In this document: positions 26,179-35,185 of the stretch, piece after piece
How the letters are laid out: each line of letters begins with the position of its first letter
How positions within the stretch are numbered: position 1 is the first letter of the stretch
Assembly (NCBI RefSeq): GCF_014384905.1
Contig: NZ_JACRSV010000001.1
Location: forward strand, 1,311,443-1,375,442
Direction: 5' to 3'
Length of the DNA: 64,000 nt
Source of the DNA: Fumia xinanensis
Lineage (GTDB): Bacteria; Bacillota; Clostridia; Oscillospirales; Ruminococcaceae
Position numbers and translations under genes: made by a program
Notes under the pieces: model-generated
Databases searched by the model: none
Told to the model about the DNA's origin: nothing
The model's input: the letters and a program-made list of their open reading frames with translations, nothing else

Positions 26179-26332
26179 CGTAGGGGCGGGCATTGCCCGC
26201 CCGCAAATCCACGAAACGTCCCCCAAAACCGTAGGGGGCGATGCCTTCATCGCCCCGCCGTTTCCAAAACCACTCCACGGTTTTTCTGAACACAGGGTTC
26301 GCAGCGGGCGGACGTAGACGTCCGCCCCTACA
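26179..26332. repeat. Cluster of GTAGGGGCGGG inverted repeats
   Basis: Three units are visible: CCGTAGGGGCGGGCATTGCC, CCGTAGGGGGCGATGCCTTC and an inverted one ending GACGTCCGCCCCTACA. They fill the gap between the cargo gene and large terminase. Confidence 0.75.
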
Positions 26333-26371
26333 CCCCCAATCCTCCACAGCCCCCCGGGGTCATCTCCGTTA

Positions 26372-27622
26372 TCACGAAAAGCTGGTCCCCGCCCGCTTCA
26401 TCTCCCGCTCGCAGGCGTACCGCGCCGCGTCGATGCAGTGGTTGTCTCTGTCCGGGAACCCGCCCTTAAAGCCCCCCGCGCCGTCGCGGTCCAGCTCGTA
26501 TTGGCTGAATTCCCGGGCCGCGTTGGGGCACCGATTGGGGTCGATGACGATCTCCGTGAGATTCTGGAACCAGCTCACACCGTGCTCCACGCTCCCCGGC
26601 CCCTTTTTCGCCGCCTGGATTCGGATTCCCCGCTCTCTGAGCTCATCGTTGGACCGAGGCTCCGCGCTCTCCGCCGTCACCGGCTCACAGAGCTTGTTTT
26701 CCCGTAAAATCGCCGCCGCGATCTCGTCGTACCGGGCCCTGAACTTGTAAAACTCGTAGAAAAGATAAACCTTCCTCCGCTTTTTATCGTAATGGAGGGC
26801 CAGATAAACAAACGGGTCCGGCCCGTAGCCCCAGTCGAGGCCCCGCCGCACCCGGTCGAAGGAAGCCGCCTCCCCGTCGGAAATCTCCCGCAAAACCACG
26901 TTGCGGAAAACCTCTCCCCCAGTGCCCGTCACTTCTCCCAGATACTCGTGGCGGTAAAACTCCGGCCTGCTGCGCCTTAATTCCTCCGCCTCCGCCACAA
27001 ACTGCTCCCCCAGCCAGTCGATGGGAACCCACCGAAAGTCCGAGTGATGGACGATGGTGTCGGCCCTGAGACTCTGCACCGCCACTTCTCCGTTGACCCA
27101 GTGGCCGGCGTTTTTCGGCGGGTTGTAGCTATAGAACACGTCGAATTTCTTCCCGCCCCGCATCAGCGACTGGTTGATGACCCGCAGCTCCTCGATTCCC
27201 CGGAATTCGTCCACTTCCTCGTACCAGATGAACCGCACATAGCCCCTCGACACCTTCACCGACTTGATTTTCTGCGGGTTGTCCCCGCCCCGGAACAGGA
27301 TTTTCTGTCCCGTCGGCTTGAAGATGAGGCAGAGGGGCGTTTTTTTCTGCTCCCACAGATCCGCCACCTGAAGCTTCTCCACCGCCCAGACCACCTGCTC
27401 AAACACGCTGTCCCGGAGCGTCGTCCCCACTTTGCGGAGCACCACTGCGTTGGCGTTTGGGTCCCGCATGACCCCCAGCACGATTTCCAGGCTGATGAAG
27501 GACGACTTGGCGCTCCCTCTCCCGCCCTTGAGCCAGTAGTGGCTGAACCCGCCGTTTAACACCTGCCGGTGCAGGCTCGCAAAGCTGGGCGCGATCAGCG
27601 GATTCAGCTTATCAGGCGTCAT
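26372..27622 (-). CDS. xtmB: Terminase large subunit (PBSX XtmB type)
   Basis: A 416-residue protein. The Walker A motif is GGRGSAKS at residues 34-41, the Walker B motif is RFIWYEEVDEF at about 130, followed by the coupling motif FYSYNPP. The nuclease half contains DWGYGPDP and a final region ending DNHCIDAARYACE. It drives DNA packaging. Its start overlaps the end of the small-terminase gene (GGATGACGCCTGA). Confidence 0.94.
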   Translation of the reverse strand: MTPDKLNPLIAPSFASLHRQVLNGGFSHYWLKGGRGSAKSSFISLEIVLGVMRDPNANAVVLRKVGTTLRDSVFEQVVWAVEKLQVADLWEQKKTPLCLIFKPTGQKILFRGGDNPQKIKSVKVSRGYVRFIWYEEVDEFRGIEELRVINQSLMRGGKKFDVFYSYNPPKNAGHWVNGEVAVQSLRADTIVHHSDFRWVPIDWLGEQFVAEAEELRRSRPEFYRHEYLGEVTGTGGEVFRNVVLREISDGEAASFDRVRRGLDWGYGPDPFVYLALHYDKKRRKVYLFYEFYKFRARYDEIAAAILRENKLCEPVTAESAEPRSNDELRERGIRIQAAKKGPGSVEHGVSWFQNLTEIVIDPNRCPNAAREFSQYELDRDGAGGFKGGFPDRDNHCIDAARYACEREMKRAGTSFS

Positions 27623-28418
27623 CCGTCAATTCCTCCCCCGCCAGGGGCCCGTAAATCTCTTTTAATTCCTCCGGCGACAGGTCCGGCACGTCGTCGATGA
27701 TCTGCACCACCGTCCCCTGTCCTTCCTCCGGCCCCTTCGCCCGCTTGCCCCGCAGGTCGAAATAGTATTTGATGGCCTGTAAGTCCCCCTCAAGGCACAT
27801 TTCTTTCAGCCTGTGCCAGATAGCCGCCTCACAGCTCCTGATTTCCTCGTCGATCAGCGCGTCCAAATACCGGTTGAACCCCTCGTCCTTGAGATACCGG
27901 TACACCATGTCCCTGCTGATGTTCGCCTCTTTGGCGATTTCCCGGATGGGCATTCCCGGCTCGCCCCGGAGCAGCAGCTCCGCCACTTTTTCCCACGCGC
28001 CGTTGATGGCCTCGCCCTCTAAAAGCTCCTCCGCCTTCCAGCCGTTTTTGGGCTTGCGCCCCTGTTTGCGGAACGCCGCCCCGCAGATGTCGTCTTCCAT
28101 CACCGGATGGATTGCCGGCCGCCCCCGCTTTCTCGGTTCAGCCCCCGGCTCCTTCGCCGGATGAATCCGTGGCCTGCCCCTCTTTTTTGGAGTCGCCTCC
28201 CCGGGAACTCCCGCGCTTCCCGCCGCATTCTCAGAGCCGCTCATTTTGTCGGAATCTTTCATTCCCTCAGAAACCTCCGCCTCCCCGGGAACCGCCTTTT
28301 TCCGAGGCCGCCCCCGCTTTTCCGCCTGTCCGGAACCCTCTGCAAAAGCATCCGCGCCGCCCTTTGCACAGCCTTCCGCACCCATTGGCGCCAATTGATC
28401 TCTATCCAGCATTTCCAT
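27612..28418 (-). CDS. xtmA: Terminase small subunit with three AT-hook-like motifs
   Basis: A 268-residue protein from the ATG at 28418, eight bases after GGAGG. The N-terminal 115 residues contain KRGRPRKK, KKRGRPRIHP and RKRGRPAIHP, three AT-hook-like GRP cores in a disordered region. The middle holds a helix-turn-helix (MPIREIAKEANISRDMVYRY), typical of XtmA-type DNA recognition. The AT-hook tail is longer than in the usual family member and may add minor-groove binding to the pac site. Confidence 0.87.
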   Translation of the reverse strand: MEMLDRDQLAPMGAEGCAKGGADAFAEGSGQAEKRGRPRKKAVPGEAEVSEGMKDSDKMSGSENAAGSAGVPGEATPKKRGRPRIHPAKEPGAEPRKRGRPAIHPVMEDDICGAAFRKQGRKPKNGWKAEELLEGEAINGAWEKVAELLLRGEPGMPIREIAKEANISRDMVYRYLKDEGFNRYLDALIDEEIRSCEAAIWHRLKEMCLEGDLQAIKYYFDLRGKRAKGPEEGQGTVVQIIDDVPDLSPEELKEIYGPLAGEELTDDA

Positions 28419-29199
28419 TTCGGAAACCTCCAATAATTCCTTCTTTCGGCTGCCCCAAAGCGCCGCTCATCCTGTCTGCCGCCCTATTCGCCTCTCCCTC
28501 CCTTTCTCCCCGCAAAAAACACGCGGGACAAGCGTCAGCCTGCCCCGCGCGCGGGAGGCGAAGCGCCTAATAGCGCCTCACCCCAATGGAATGGAGGTAA
28601 AATGGAAGGTTAAGGGGAAAAAATGTGTGAAAGCCGGCCGGCCGCCCTCCGCCGTGTCTGCCGCGCAAAAAAACGCCTCACGAGAGGCTGTCGGAAACGG
28701 CCGGAAAGCCCGCAACGCCGCGGGAAACGCTCTTGCTCGCCCAAAAATCATCCCCGCCCGTCTTTCACTGGTATCAGTATACTCCCGCCCCCCGTCACAA
28801 AAGTAACAACTTTCCAATTTTGGGAAATTATTTCCCTCAATGCACCTCATAATCTCCTGCCTTACAATTTTTTGCGGCGTCCGCCCCCCTCAATCCATTC
28901 CCCCACAACGTCCCCCAAAACTGTAGGGGCGGGCATTGCCCGCCCGCGGTTCCTCGAACGGCCTTTCGTTTGGGACGGGCCTCTGCTCCGACTCCCTCAA
29001 TCCATTCCCCCACAACGTCTCTCCACAATCACCCCCCGTTTCTCCGGCACACCCAATTCACAACGGCCCCCCACACCTACCCCCGTAGGGGCCAACTGCG
29101 TTCGCCCGCAATCCATCAAAACCCTCTGATAAAAACAACGAACAGACTCCGCCCGCCTTCTCTCCTCCAACCCGCACGTATGAATTACATCTTCCCCCA
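28419..29199. other. Gap upstream of small terminase, repeats but no gene
   Basis: GTAGGGGCGGGCATTGCCCG lies at 28922-28948 and CCGTAGGGGCCAACTGCG at 29083-29110. The sentence AATCCATTCCCCCACAACGT occurs at 28891 and 28998, which suggests local duplication. No ribosome-site-backed ORF is present. A pac site could be here but cannot be recognised by eye. Confidence 0.5.
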
Positions 29200-29230
29200 A
29201 AAGAAAAATCCCCCTGCAATGCAGGGGGAT
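29200..29230 (-). terminator. Terminator after the 97-residue gene
   Basis: ATCCCCCTGCA pairs with TGCAGGGGGAT and is followed on the minus strand by TTTTTCTTTT. It overlaps the stop codon of the gene at 29230. Confidence 0.85.
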
Positions 29231-29523
29231 CACAGCTTCCCGGTCAGCTCCAAATACCGCATCACCGTGTATTTGCAGAGAAACCGCTCTTTTTCCCGCT
29301 GGAACTCTCTCTCCAGCTCGTCAATCTTTCTTTTTTTGTACCATGTGGGACACCGCCACGCCAGCAGCGAGTTTCGGTCGCTCTCCAGCTGCCTGCAGCA
29401 GCCCGTAAACCGGAACGACTCATTCGCTTCTTCGTAAATCCCGTCCAGCATCTGTTCCAGCGCATCCGACGACCCTTCCCGTTCCCGGACCTGCTCCCAC
29501 ATATCCTTGTAGCGGTCACGCAT
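29230..29523 (-). CDS. Small helical phage protein of unknown function
   Basis: A 97-residue protein starting MRDRYKDMWEQVREREGSSD behind AAGGAGG. It is rich in charged residues and mostly helical, with a central CCRQLESDRNSLLAWRCPTW segment and a possible coiled coil near the C-terminus. It lies between the sigma-like late regulator and small terminase and has its own terminator, so it may be expressed separately. Function unknown. Confidence 0.65.
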   Translation of the reverse strand: MRDRYKDMWEQVREREGSSDALEQMLDGIYEEANESFRFTGCCRQLESDRNSLLAWRCPTWYKKRKIDELEREFQREKERFLCKYTVMRYLELTGKL

Positions 29524-29916
29524 TGCATGAACCTCCTTCGCCTTAACGGCTGTTCTCGAAAGCCGTTCCACAGAGGGGAGAAAAAGCCAGCCCCTCTGCT
29601 TCCAGAGCCCCGAAAACAAATAAAAAATGCTGCGTACAGATTCCGCTGGTTTCCCAGCATCCTCCATACAACAGCATTAGATATGTATCCAAAGCGGTAT
29701 ACATCCTTCAAAACTTTGCCTGACAGAATCCATCTGCACATCCATCTCAAGCCTTACCGCGGGTGTGATAAAATGCTCGGAGAGTTTCTCGGACTACAAG
29801 AATCAGCTCCAGTTCAGTGCTCGAATCACCACACAAAAGCCGGAAAACTCGGATGACTCTCACACCTAAACAGGCTTTTTCCCACTTTTCCTTGGCGGTA
29901 ACCTGTAAAAAGGGGC

Positions 29917-29945
29917 TTGTAAAATGAGAAGAGATGTGTTATAAT
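29917..29945 (+). promoter_or_regulatory. Consensus-spaced promoter into ncRNA candidate
   Basis: TTGTAA and TATAAT are separated by 17 bp. No coding sequence follows on this strand; a structured region begins about seven bases downstream. Confidence 0.65.
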
Positions 29946-29949
29946 GTCT

Positions 29950-30100
29950 TCTGCGGCGTGGTTCGTCCGGTTGTATGGAGCTGTATCCTCCGTGCAATCC
30001 TGTTCTCGGTGCGCCAACACCTGAGACAGGCGCCGCAATTTTTAGTTGTCTTCTCAGAACAACGTCGCGCCGCTCGGAGTGTGACCCCCGGCGCAGAACC
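29950..30100 (+). ncRNA. Structured RNA candidate, possibly 6S-like
   Basis: The ends TTCTGCGGCG (29949-29958) and CGGCGCAGAA (about 30090-30099) can form a long closing stem over about 150 nt, with an internal stem-loop (CCTGTTCTCGG...CCTGAGACAGG) and an opened centre. Size, central bubble and promoter fit the 6S RNA plan, but I cannot score it against a covariance model. A shorter product ending at GGCGCCGCAATTTTT (about 30047) is also possible. It lies inside the prophage, between the late regulator and terminase. Confidence 0.35.
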
Positions 30101-30116
30101 GCCGTTCCTGATTTAT

Positions 30117-30145
30117 ATTATACATCATTTGGAAACTCCTGTCAA
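30117..30145 (-). promoter_or_regulatory. Perfect sigma-A promoter, minus strand
   Basis: TTGACA (30140-30145), a 17-bp spacer and TATAAT (30117-30122). It fires towards the structural genes and is antisense to the ncRNA candidate. It may be the late or a constitutive promoter for the 97-residue gene and terminase. Confidence 0.75.
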
Positions 30146-30221
30146 TAGTATTTTGTAGAAATATAAAATATCTTGACAAATTTGGTGATTATTCACAGAA
30201 ATATAGAGATAAATTTGAAAG

Positions 30222-30248
30222 AGCGCCCTAAAAGGGGCGCTTTTTGTC
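30222..30248 (+). terminator. Plus-strand terminator-like hairpin
   Basis: AGCGCCC and GGGGCGCT flank TAAAA, followed by TTTTTG. No gene precedes it on this strand within 200 bp. Confidence 0.6.
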
Positions 30249-30331
30249 TATTTTCTAGAATTTTGGTAGAATTTTGCCTCAATTTTACCTTTGCCTCTCT
30301 TTCCGCCACCTTTCAAACACCTGCCGCCCCC

Positions 30332-30641
30332 ATCTCTCCCCGACGCCCCAACGCCTCTCCCCGACGCCCCAACGCCTCTCCCGACGCCCAAACGCCTCTC
30401 CCGACGCCCTCAACGCCTCTCCCGACGCCCTCAACGCCTCTCCCGACGCCCTCAACGCCTCTCCCGACGCCCCAAACGCCTCTTCCGACGCCCCAAACGC
30501 CTCTCCCGACGCCCCAAACGCCTCTTCCGACGCCCCAAACGCCTCTCCCGACGCCCTCAAACGCCTCTCCCCGACGCCCAAACGCCTCTCCCGACGCCCA
30601 AACGCCTCTCCCGACGCCCAAACGCCTCTCCCGACGCCCCA
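30332..30641. repeat. 21-bp minisatellite, about 15 copies
   Basis: The unit is CGCCTCTCCCGACGCCCTCAA with small variants of 20-22 bp. Because 21 is a multiple of three, long frames are open in several phases (PTPSTPL, ASPDAQ, GVGRGVE), none with a ribosome site. It lies just downstream of the sigma-like gene. Confidence 0.92.
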
Positions 30642-30870
30642 TTATTCGTATATATTCGAAAATATATTCATGAATATATTTTCCACTACACTACTATATA
30701 CATTAAAACATACAACTTTTTATACACTAATAAATATTGTTATTAATATATAAATCAATACGAGTTTATATACACTATAAAATATTATCTGCATGATATT
30801 CTGTCATAGCTTTATAAATATCTTTTCAAATCCCCTACCCGATATTTTATAAAATCCTCTATGGAATACA

Positions 30871-31491
30871 CTACTGAATACCTTTCCTGCCGTCGAAAAA
30901 CCGTTTGTAAGCCATTTTGACGCTCTCCGGCGTGACATTCATCCGATGTGCCACCTGCACCCAGTTGAGCCCCTCCAAATGCCTGTATTGCAAAATGAGC
31001 CGGATTCGTGCGTCCTCCACCTGCCCGATAAATCCCAAAAGCCGGTTTTGCCGCTCCAAACATTCCTGAACACTTTTGAGCAGTATCTCTTGCTGCCCCT
31101 CGATGAGTTCCACCGTCCTCGCCACCGGGTCGGATACGCCGCCGCCCCGCGGCATCCCCGAAAGCGCCGGACTTTTTAGGGTGTTGCGAAGCTCCTTGAT
31201 CCGCCGCTTCTGCCCCTCGATCTCCTGCTGGAGAAAATAAAGCTGCCCCAGCTCCTCCCGGGTCACCTCAGCCCCAGAAACCGACTGTTCCACCGCCATG
31301 CCGCTTCCCTGCTTCCCTGCCATCTCCGTCCCGCTCCCACATGCTTTTTCCATCTCCGCCCCGCTACCAATCAGCGCTTCAGCACCTGCCGCCTGTCCCG
31401 CGCTTTCACGTTCTTTTGGCAATGCCTCTCCCTGTGAAACCTTGCCGTCAAACGCAGGCCCCATTTTTTCCGTCATTCCCCGCTTTTCCAT
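30871..31491 (-). CDS. Sigma-like late regulator (DUF1492/Xpf type)
   Basis: A 206-residue protein. Residues 1-75 are low complexity (repeated GSGAEMEKA, GSGTEMA). Residues 75-206 match DUF1492: a coiled segment (FLQQEIEGQKRRIKELRNTL), a PRGGGVSDPVARTVELIE linker and a region-4-like HTH (EGLNWVQVAHRMNVTPESVK). In PBSX the equivalent Xpf factor sits just before the terminase genes and switches on late transcription, so the same role is inferred. A second DUF1492-type gene is at 55037. Confidence 0.78.
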   Translation of the reverse strand: MEKRGMTEKMGPAFDGKVSQGEALPKERESAGQAAGAEALIGSGAEMEKACGSGTEMAGKQGSGMAVEQSVSGAEVTREELGQLYFLQQEIEGQKRRIKELRNTLKSPALSGMPRGGGVSDPVARTVELIEGQQEILLKSVQECLERQNRLLGFIGQVEDARIRLILQYRHLEGLNWVQVAHRMNVTPESVKMAYKRFFDGRKGIQ

Positions 31492-31530
31492 CTCTGTTTC
31501 CCCTTTCCATCCGCCTTCTCAGAACCCTCG

Positions 31531-31787
31531 CTCCTCCCGAGCCTCTCTGAATCCCGCTCCTCCCGAACCTCTCTGAATCCCGATCCTCCCGAGCCTCTCT
31601 GAATCCCGCTCCTCCCGAGCTTCTCTGAATCCCGCTCCTCCCGAACCTCTCTGAATCCCGCTCCTCCCGAGCCTTCCTGAATCCCGCTCCTCCCGAGCCT
31701 TCCTGAATCCCGCTCCTCCCGAGCCTTCCTGAATCCCGCTCCTCCCGAGCCTTCCTGAATCCCGCTCCTCCCGAGCCATTTCCCTAA
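31531..31787. repeat. 26-bp minisatellite, about ten copies
   Basis: The unit is CTCCTCCCGAGCCTTCCTGA plus ATCCCG. On the minus strand each copy carries GGGAGGAG, a ribosome-site-like string, and the array ends about 40 bp upstream of the sigma-like gene's start. Confidence 0.9.
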
Positions 31788-31868
31788 AGGACTCCCATCT
31801 GCACCAATGCCAATCCCCCTATTCGCCCTCAAAAAGTAGCTCTGCGCAACAAGCGCCTCAAAAAAATT

Positions 31869-32573
31869 TTACTCTGTCTCTTTCCGCATCCGAAACGGGC
31901 AGAAATACCGCTGAATCAGCGCCTTTTCCCCACGAAGGAGCGGCACTTCTGCCGCCGCCCGAACGTTTTCCACACTTCTGTTGAGCATTCGCGCCACCAT
32001 GGGAAGCGGCATCCCCTCGGCAAGCCATTTGTGGACGAGATAAACCGTCTGCCGGGAAAAAGCCCGGTCCCGGTCGGGTTTGAGGTCCTCGTCATATCCT
32101 TCCAGCGGCCCTGACGCCCACTCTTCCCAGGACATCCCTTCGCCGCAGATTTTTTCTTCTTCCCAGCCGCGCCCGCTTTGCCTTTGAACCTCCCTTTTTC
32201 CGCCTCCAAACTCTTCCCGCACCGCGCCGACGCCCCGGCTGTGCCCTCTGCGCCCCGTCTTTTTCTGTTCCGGCAGCGTCTTTTCCGCCGCCTCGAAGCT
32301 GTTCAGACTATTCTCCGCCTGAGCCGCCCACACACAAACGCTTTTTCTCACCGAGCCGTTCTCTGCCCCAGCGCCAACGCGGCTCTCAGCTAAACCGCCC
32401 TGTCTCCGGCCGCCTTCCCGGACGCCGGCAGTACCATTTTCCACCAAAAGATGCCCCATTTCCCGCGCCGATGCTCCCCTCCGCGCTTCAGGCAGCACCC
32501 GCCGCCCCCAAACTTTGTCCCCTGGCTTTCGACGGGAAGCCCCGCCCACCTTAGCGTATTTCCTCTTGTTCAC
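31869..32573 (-). CDS. HTH regulator with long basic N-terminus
   Basis: A 234-residue protein from the GTG at 32573, which has GAGGAG seven bases upstream and overlaps the end of the DnaD-like gene by 23 bp. Residues 1-150 are basic and low complexity. The C-terminal 65 residues (TVYLVHKWLAEGMPLPMVAR, then MLNRSVENVRAAA) are a helix-turn-helix that matches the 68-residue protein at 54745. In both places a DUF1492 gene follows. An auxiliary transcription factor is inferred. Confidence 0.65.
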   Translation of the reverse strand: MNKRKYAKVGGASRRKPGDKVWGRRVLPEARRGASAREMGHLLVENGTAGVREGGRRQGGLAESRVGAGAENGSVRKSVCVWAAQAENSLNSFEAAEKTLPEQKKTGRRGHSRGVGAVREEFGGGKREVQRQSGRGWEEEKICGEGMSWEEWASGPLEGYDEDLKPDRDRAFSRQTVYLVHKWLAEGMPLPMVARMLNRSVENVRAAAEVPLLRGEKALIQRYFCPFRMRKETE

Positions 32574-34290
32574 TGAAATTCTCCTCTTCTGGGGCAGCCG
32601 CCCCATCCTCACACCTTGTTGTTCCGTCTGGTTTCCCGCCGTACTGCTTTGGAATCTTCGGCACATGGAATCCAAGTTTTTCGAACGCTTCCAAATCGTA
32701 GGAAGCCGGAGAACGCCGCCCGTTCCCTGTTTCCAGCCGCCCTTCCGCCAGCCTTTGCCGCAGAATGGCCGCCATATAAGAATAGGGTTTTCCCAGCCGA
32801 TTTGCCTCCTCCACCGCATAACGGACAAGGGCGGCAGGCGCCCCCTCCCGCAAAAATCCTCCTATCTCCCGCCGGAAATTCCGTGGAACCGAAGCAAACG
32901 CCTCCCGTACCAGCTTCACCGTTTCCTCCGCCTCCGAAACAGCTTGCGGCTTTGCAGAAATCTCACATTCAAAATCCCCGTCCCCGCCGCCGGGCAACCT
33001 TTTTGCACAGGGCGCATTCCCTTTAGCCCCAACCTCTTTTTCCGGCTCCTGCCATTCCCGTCTCTGAAACGCTCCCGTACCGCTATCCCATCCTTCCTCT
33101 GCGCATGATAAATCCGCCTTACCGCCATCTCCTCCGCTGGAGGCGCCAGCCTCCTCTCCATCAACCCAAACAGCCTCCCCAGCCCTCTGCCTTGCACATG
33201 GCAAAAGCCTGCTAACATAGTCCGTTCCTTCAAAAGCCCCAAACTTTTCCTCTCCAAAGCGCCCGCTCTCGCCTGGTCTCTGATCCGCATCTGATAAGAG
33301 CGGCTCTCCCCCCTTTTCCTTTCCTTTTCTTTTATTTTCTTTCCTTTGGGGATTGTTCCCGCCGGAATTTCCCCTCGGAATACATTGTACGTTCTCCAAA
33401 GACGCTTTTTGATGCGATTGTCCCCTTCCGGCATCTTGTTTTCCTCTCTTCTCCCAGAAAACCGCCTCTTCCCCATCCGGACAGGCTCCCGCAAGACCAA
33501 CCTCTCGCCTGTTCCCGTCAGCTATCTGTTCTGTTCCCCGGTTATCCGCCGCACTTTCTTTGGATTCAGCGGCTGTCTGCCCATCTTGGAGCAACCCTCC
33601 CGCCGCATTGTCTATCTCGCACCCGATTTTACCGGCATTGGACGCCTGCAACTCCCTCCGAGACGAACGCTCCGCCTCCCCCGTCCGCCTACAGCCTTTT
33701 TCTTTCCTGCCTCCTGCCTCCATAGCCTCCACGGAACCCGCTTGAGTCATCGTTCCACCCTCAGTATCTTTTTGCTCTTCCACCTCCGGCAAAACCTCTT
33801 CCCGTCTCTTCTCCCGCCTCAAAGGCGGCGCCTTGTCCGCATTTTTCACCGGTGCCTCATGTCCCCGCACCTGAATAAATGCCGAGGTTTCCCGCCCGCT
33901 CATAAGCCACAGCTCCTTCCGAACCGGGACTGGGGTCTTGCGTCCCGCGTTTTCCTTGGCCCGCTGGTACCGGGCCTGAATCCCCCGAGAAGTCAGCACG
34001 CCGAACTCCTCCAGCAGTCCCCCGTGGATCAGCTGCCGTTCCATCATAAAGTCCAGCAGCCGCAGAAGCGTTTTTCGCTCAATCTGCAATTCTGCCGAAG
34101 CCACTTCCAAAAATTCGTCGTCGCATTGGACAAAAAACCCCTTGTCCCGATAAATCTCACAGAGAATATAAAGGTAAAATGCCACGCCCTCGCAACCGAA
34201 CCGCGCAAACAGTACCTTTATTTTCCGATCGGCAAAAAAATCAACGTCGAATGGAAAGTAATCGAGCCCTAATTTCTGCGGCCGCGCCAT
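32551..34290 (-). CDS. Phage replication protein, DUF4373 plus DnaD-like
   Basis: A 579-residue protein from the ATG at 34290 (GGGAGG upstream). Residues 1-110 match DUF4373 (KLGLDYFPFDVDFFADRKIK), a winged-helix replication domain. Residues 120-430 are charged, low complexity and very long for the family. Residues 445-510 (VKLVREAFASVPRNF ... RLGKPYSYMAAILRQRLAEG) resemble the DnaD/DnaB_2 domain that recruits helicase loader. It corresponds in position to XkdB/XkdC of PBSX. Confidence 0.78.
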   Translation of the reverse strand: MARPQKLGLDYFPFDVDFFADRKIKVLFARFGCEGVAFYLYILCEIYRDKGFFVQCDDEFLEVASAELQIERKTLLRLLDFMMERQLIHGGLLEEFGVLTSRGIQARYQRAKENAGRKTPVPVRKELWLMSGRETSAFIQVRGHEAPVKNADKAPPLRREKRREEVLPEVEEQKDTEGGTMTQAGSVEAMEAGGRKEKGCRRTGEAERSSRRELQASNAGKIGCEIDNAAGGLLQDGQTAAESKESAADNRGTEQIADGNRREVGLAGACPDGEEAVFWEKRGKQDAGRGQSHQKASLENVQCIPRGNSGGNNPQRKENKRKGKEKGGEPLLSDADQRPGESGRFGEEKFGAFEGTDYVSRLLPCARQRAGEAVWVDGEEAGASSGGDGGKADLSCAEEGWDSGTGAFQRREWQEPEKEVGAKGNAPCAKRLPGGGDGDFECEISAKPQAVSEAEETVKLVREAFASVPRNFRREIGGFLREGAPAALVRYAVEEANRLGKPYSYMAAILRQRLAEGRLETGNGRRSPASYDLEAFEKLGFHVPKIPKQYGGKPDGTTRCEDGAAAPEEENFSEQEEIR

Positions 34291-34419
34291 ACCGCCCCGC
34301 CTCCCGTCTTTTGAAATCTGCCGTCCTCCCGCATCTGGAAAGCCCAGCAAACCGTTTTCCCGTCTTTATCATCCACAGCCATACACCTGTCTCATTTGCT
34401 CGCCAAACCTTTCCTTCAA

Positions 34420-34705
34420 CTTTTCACCGAACACTCCGCCCAGCTTCCTGCCGAACACTCCGCCCAGCTTCCTGCCGAACACTCCGCCCAGCTTCCTGCC
34501 GAACACTCCGCCCAGCTTCCTGCCGAACACTCCGCCCAGCTTCCTGCCGAACACTCCGCCCAGCCTCCAGCCGAACACTCCGCCCAGCTTCCTGCCGAAC
34601 ACTCCGCCCAGCCTCCAGCCGAACACTCCGCCCAGCTTCCTGCCGAACACTCCGCCCAGCTTCCTGCCGAACACTCCGCCCAGCCTCCTGCCGAACACTC
34701 CGCCT
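34420..34705. repeat. 24-bp minisatellite, about 12 copies
   Basis: The unit is CTTCCTGCCGAACACTCCGC plus CCAG, with a CAG-CTCCAG variant. It reads as AEHSAQLP, VFGRKLGG or SVRQEAGR depending on frame, none supported by a start. It lies 130 bp upstream of the DnaD-like gene. Confidence 0.92.
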
Positions 34706-35056
34706 ATCTTTCCAACCGGTCAAAATACTGTCCTGCCCTGAAATCTGCCGTTAACCCGGCAAGCCGGCCTTTTTTCCGGTTTCCAGCGTTTTTTCTCCAA
34801 AATATCCATCTTTCCTTATTCCGGACATTTTCCACAACGTCTATCATTTCTCTTTAAATCCCCGGTTTCGGCGCTTGCCCGCATCTGCGGATATCCATCG
34901 GCCTTTACGGCTTTCTTCTCGCCTGCCAAATCGCCACAGAGCAAAATTTCCATACAATACCTCGCTTCCGGACAGACGCTTACCCCTGCGTCTGCCCGTG
35001 CATTTCAAATCCTTTATGATGCAGCCCTGCAGCAGAGCTCAAAAAATTCAAAGAGC

Positions 35057-35077
35057 AGGGCCTTTTGTCAAGGCCCT
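35057..35077 (-). terminator. Minus-strand terminator downstream of cro-like gene
   Basis: AGGGCCTT and AAGGCCCT flank GACAA; on the minus strand GCTCTTTGAATTTTTT follows. It lies about 110 bp after the cro-like stop. Confidence 0.55.
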
Positions 35078-35185
35078 CCTCAAATGCAGCAACAACTCTC
35101 CCAAATCATCTCACAACGAATTTTTTAAAAGGTCTAAAGACCCTTCCTGTTCAAAAATTCACCCAAAGTTGCGTTGTGCAACACA

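Noticed and set aside
30173..30673. Long open frames with PTPSTPL/ASPDA repeats on both strands
   Set aside because: They arise from a 21-bp minisatellite that stays open in several phases; no ribosome site or conserved domain supports a gene.
31473..31832. 119-codon minus-strand frame with GRSGIQEGSGGAGF repeats
   Set aside because: It is the 26-bp minisatellite read in one phase, overlapping the start of the sigma-like gene; no start signal of its own.
34369..34698. VFGRKLGG / SVRQEAGR repeat frames
   Set aside because: Product of the 24-bp tandem repeat; open in at least three frames, none with a ribosome site.
30332..34705. CRISPR arrays
   Set aside because: The units are directly adjacent, without unique spacers, and no cas gene is in the window, so these are minisatellites.
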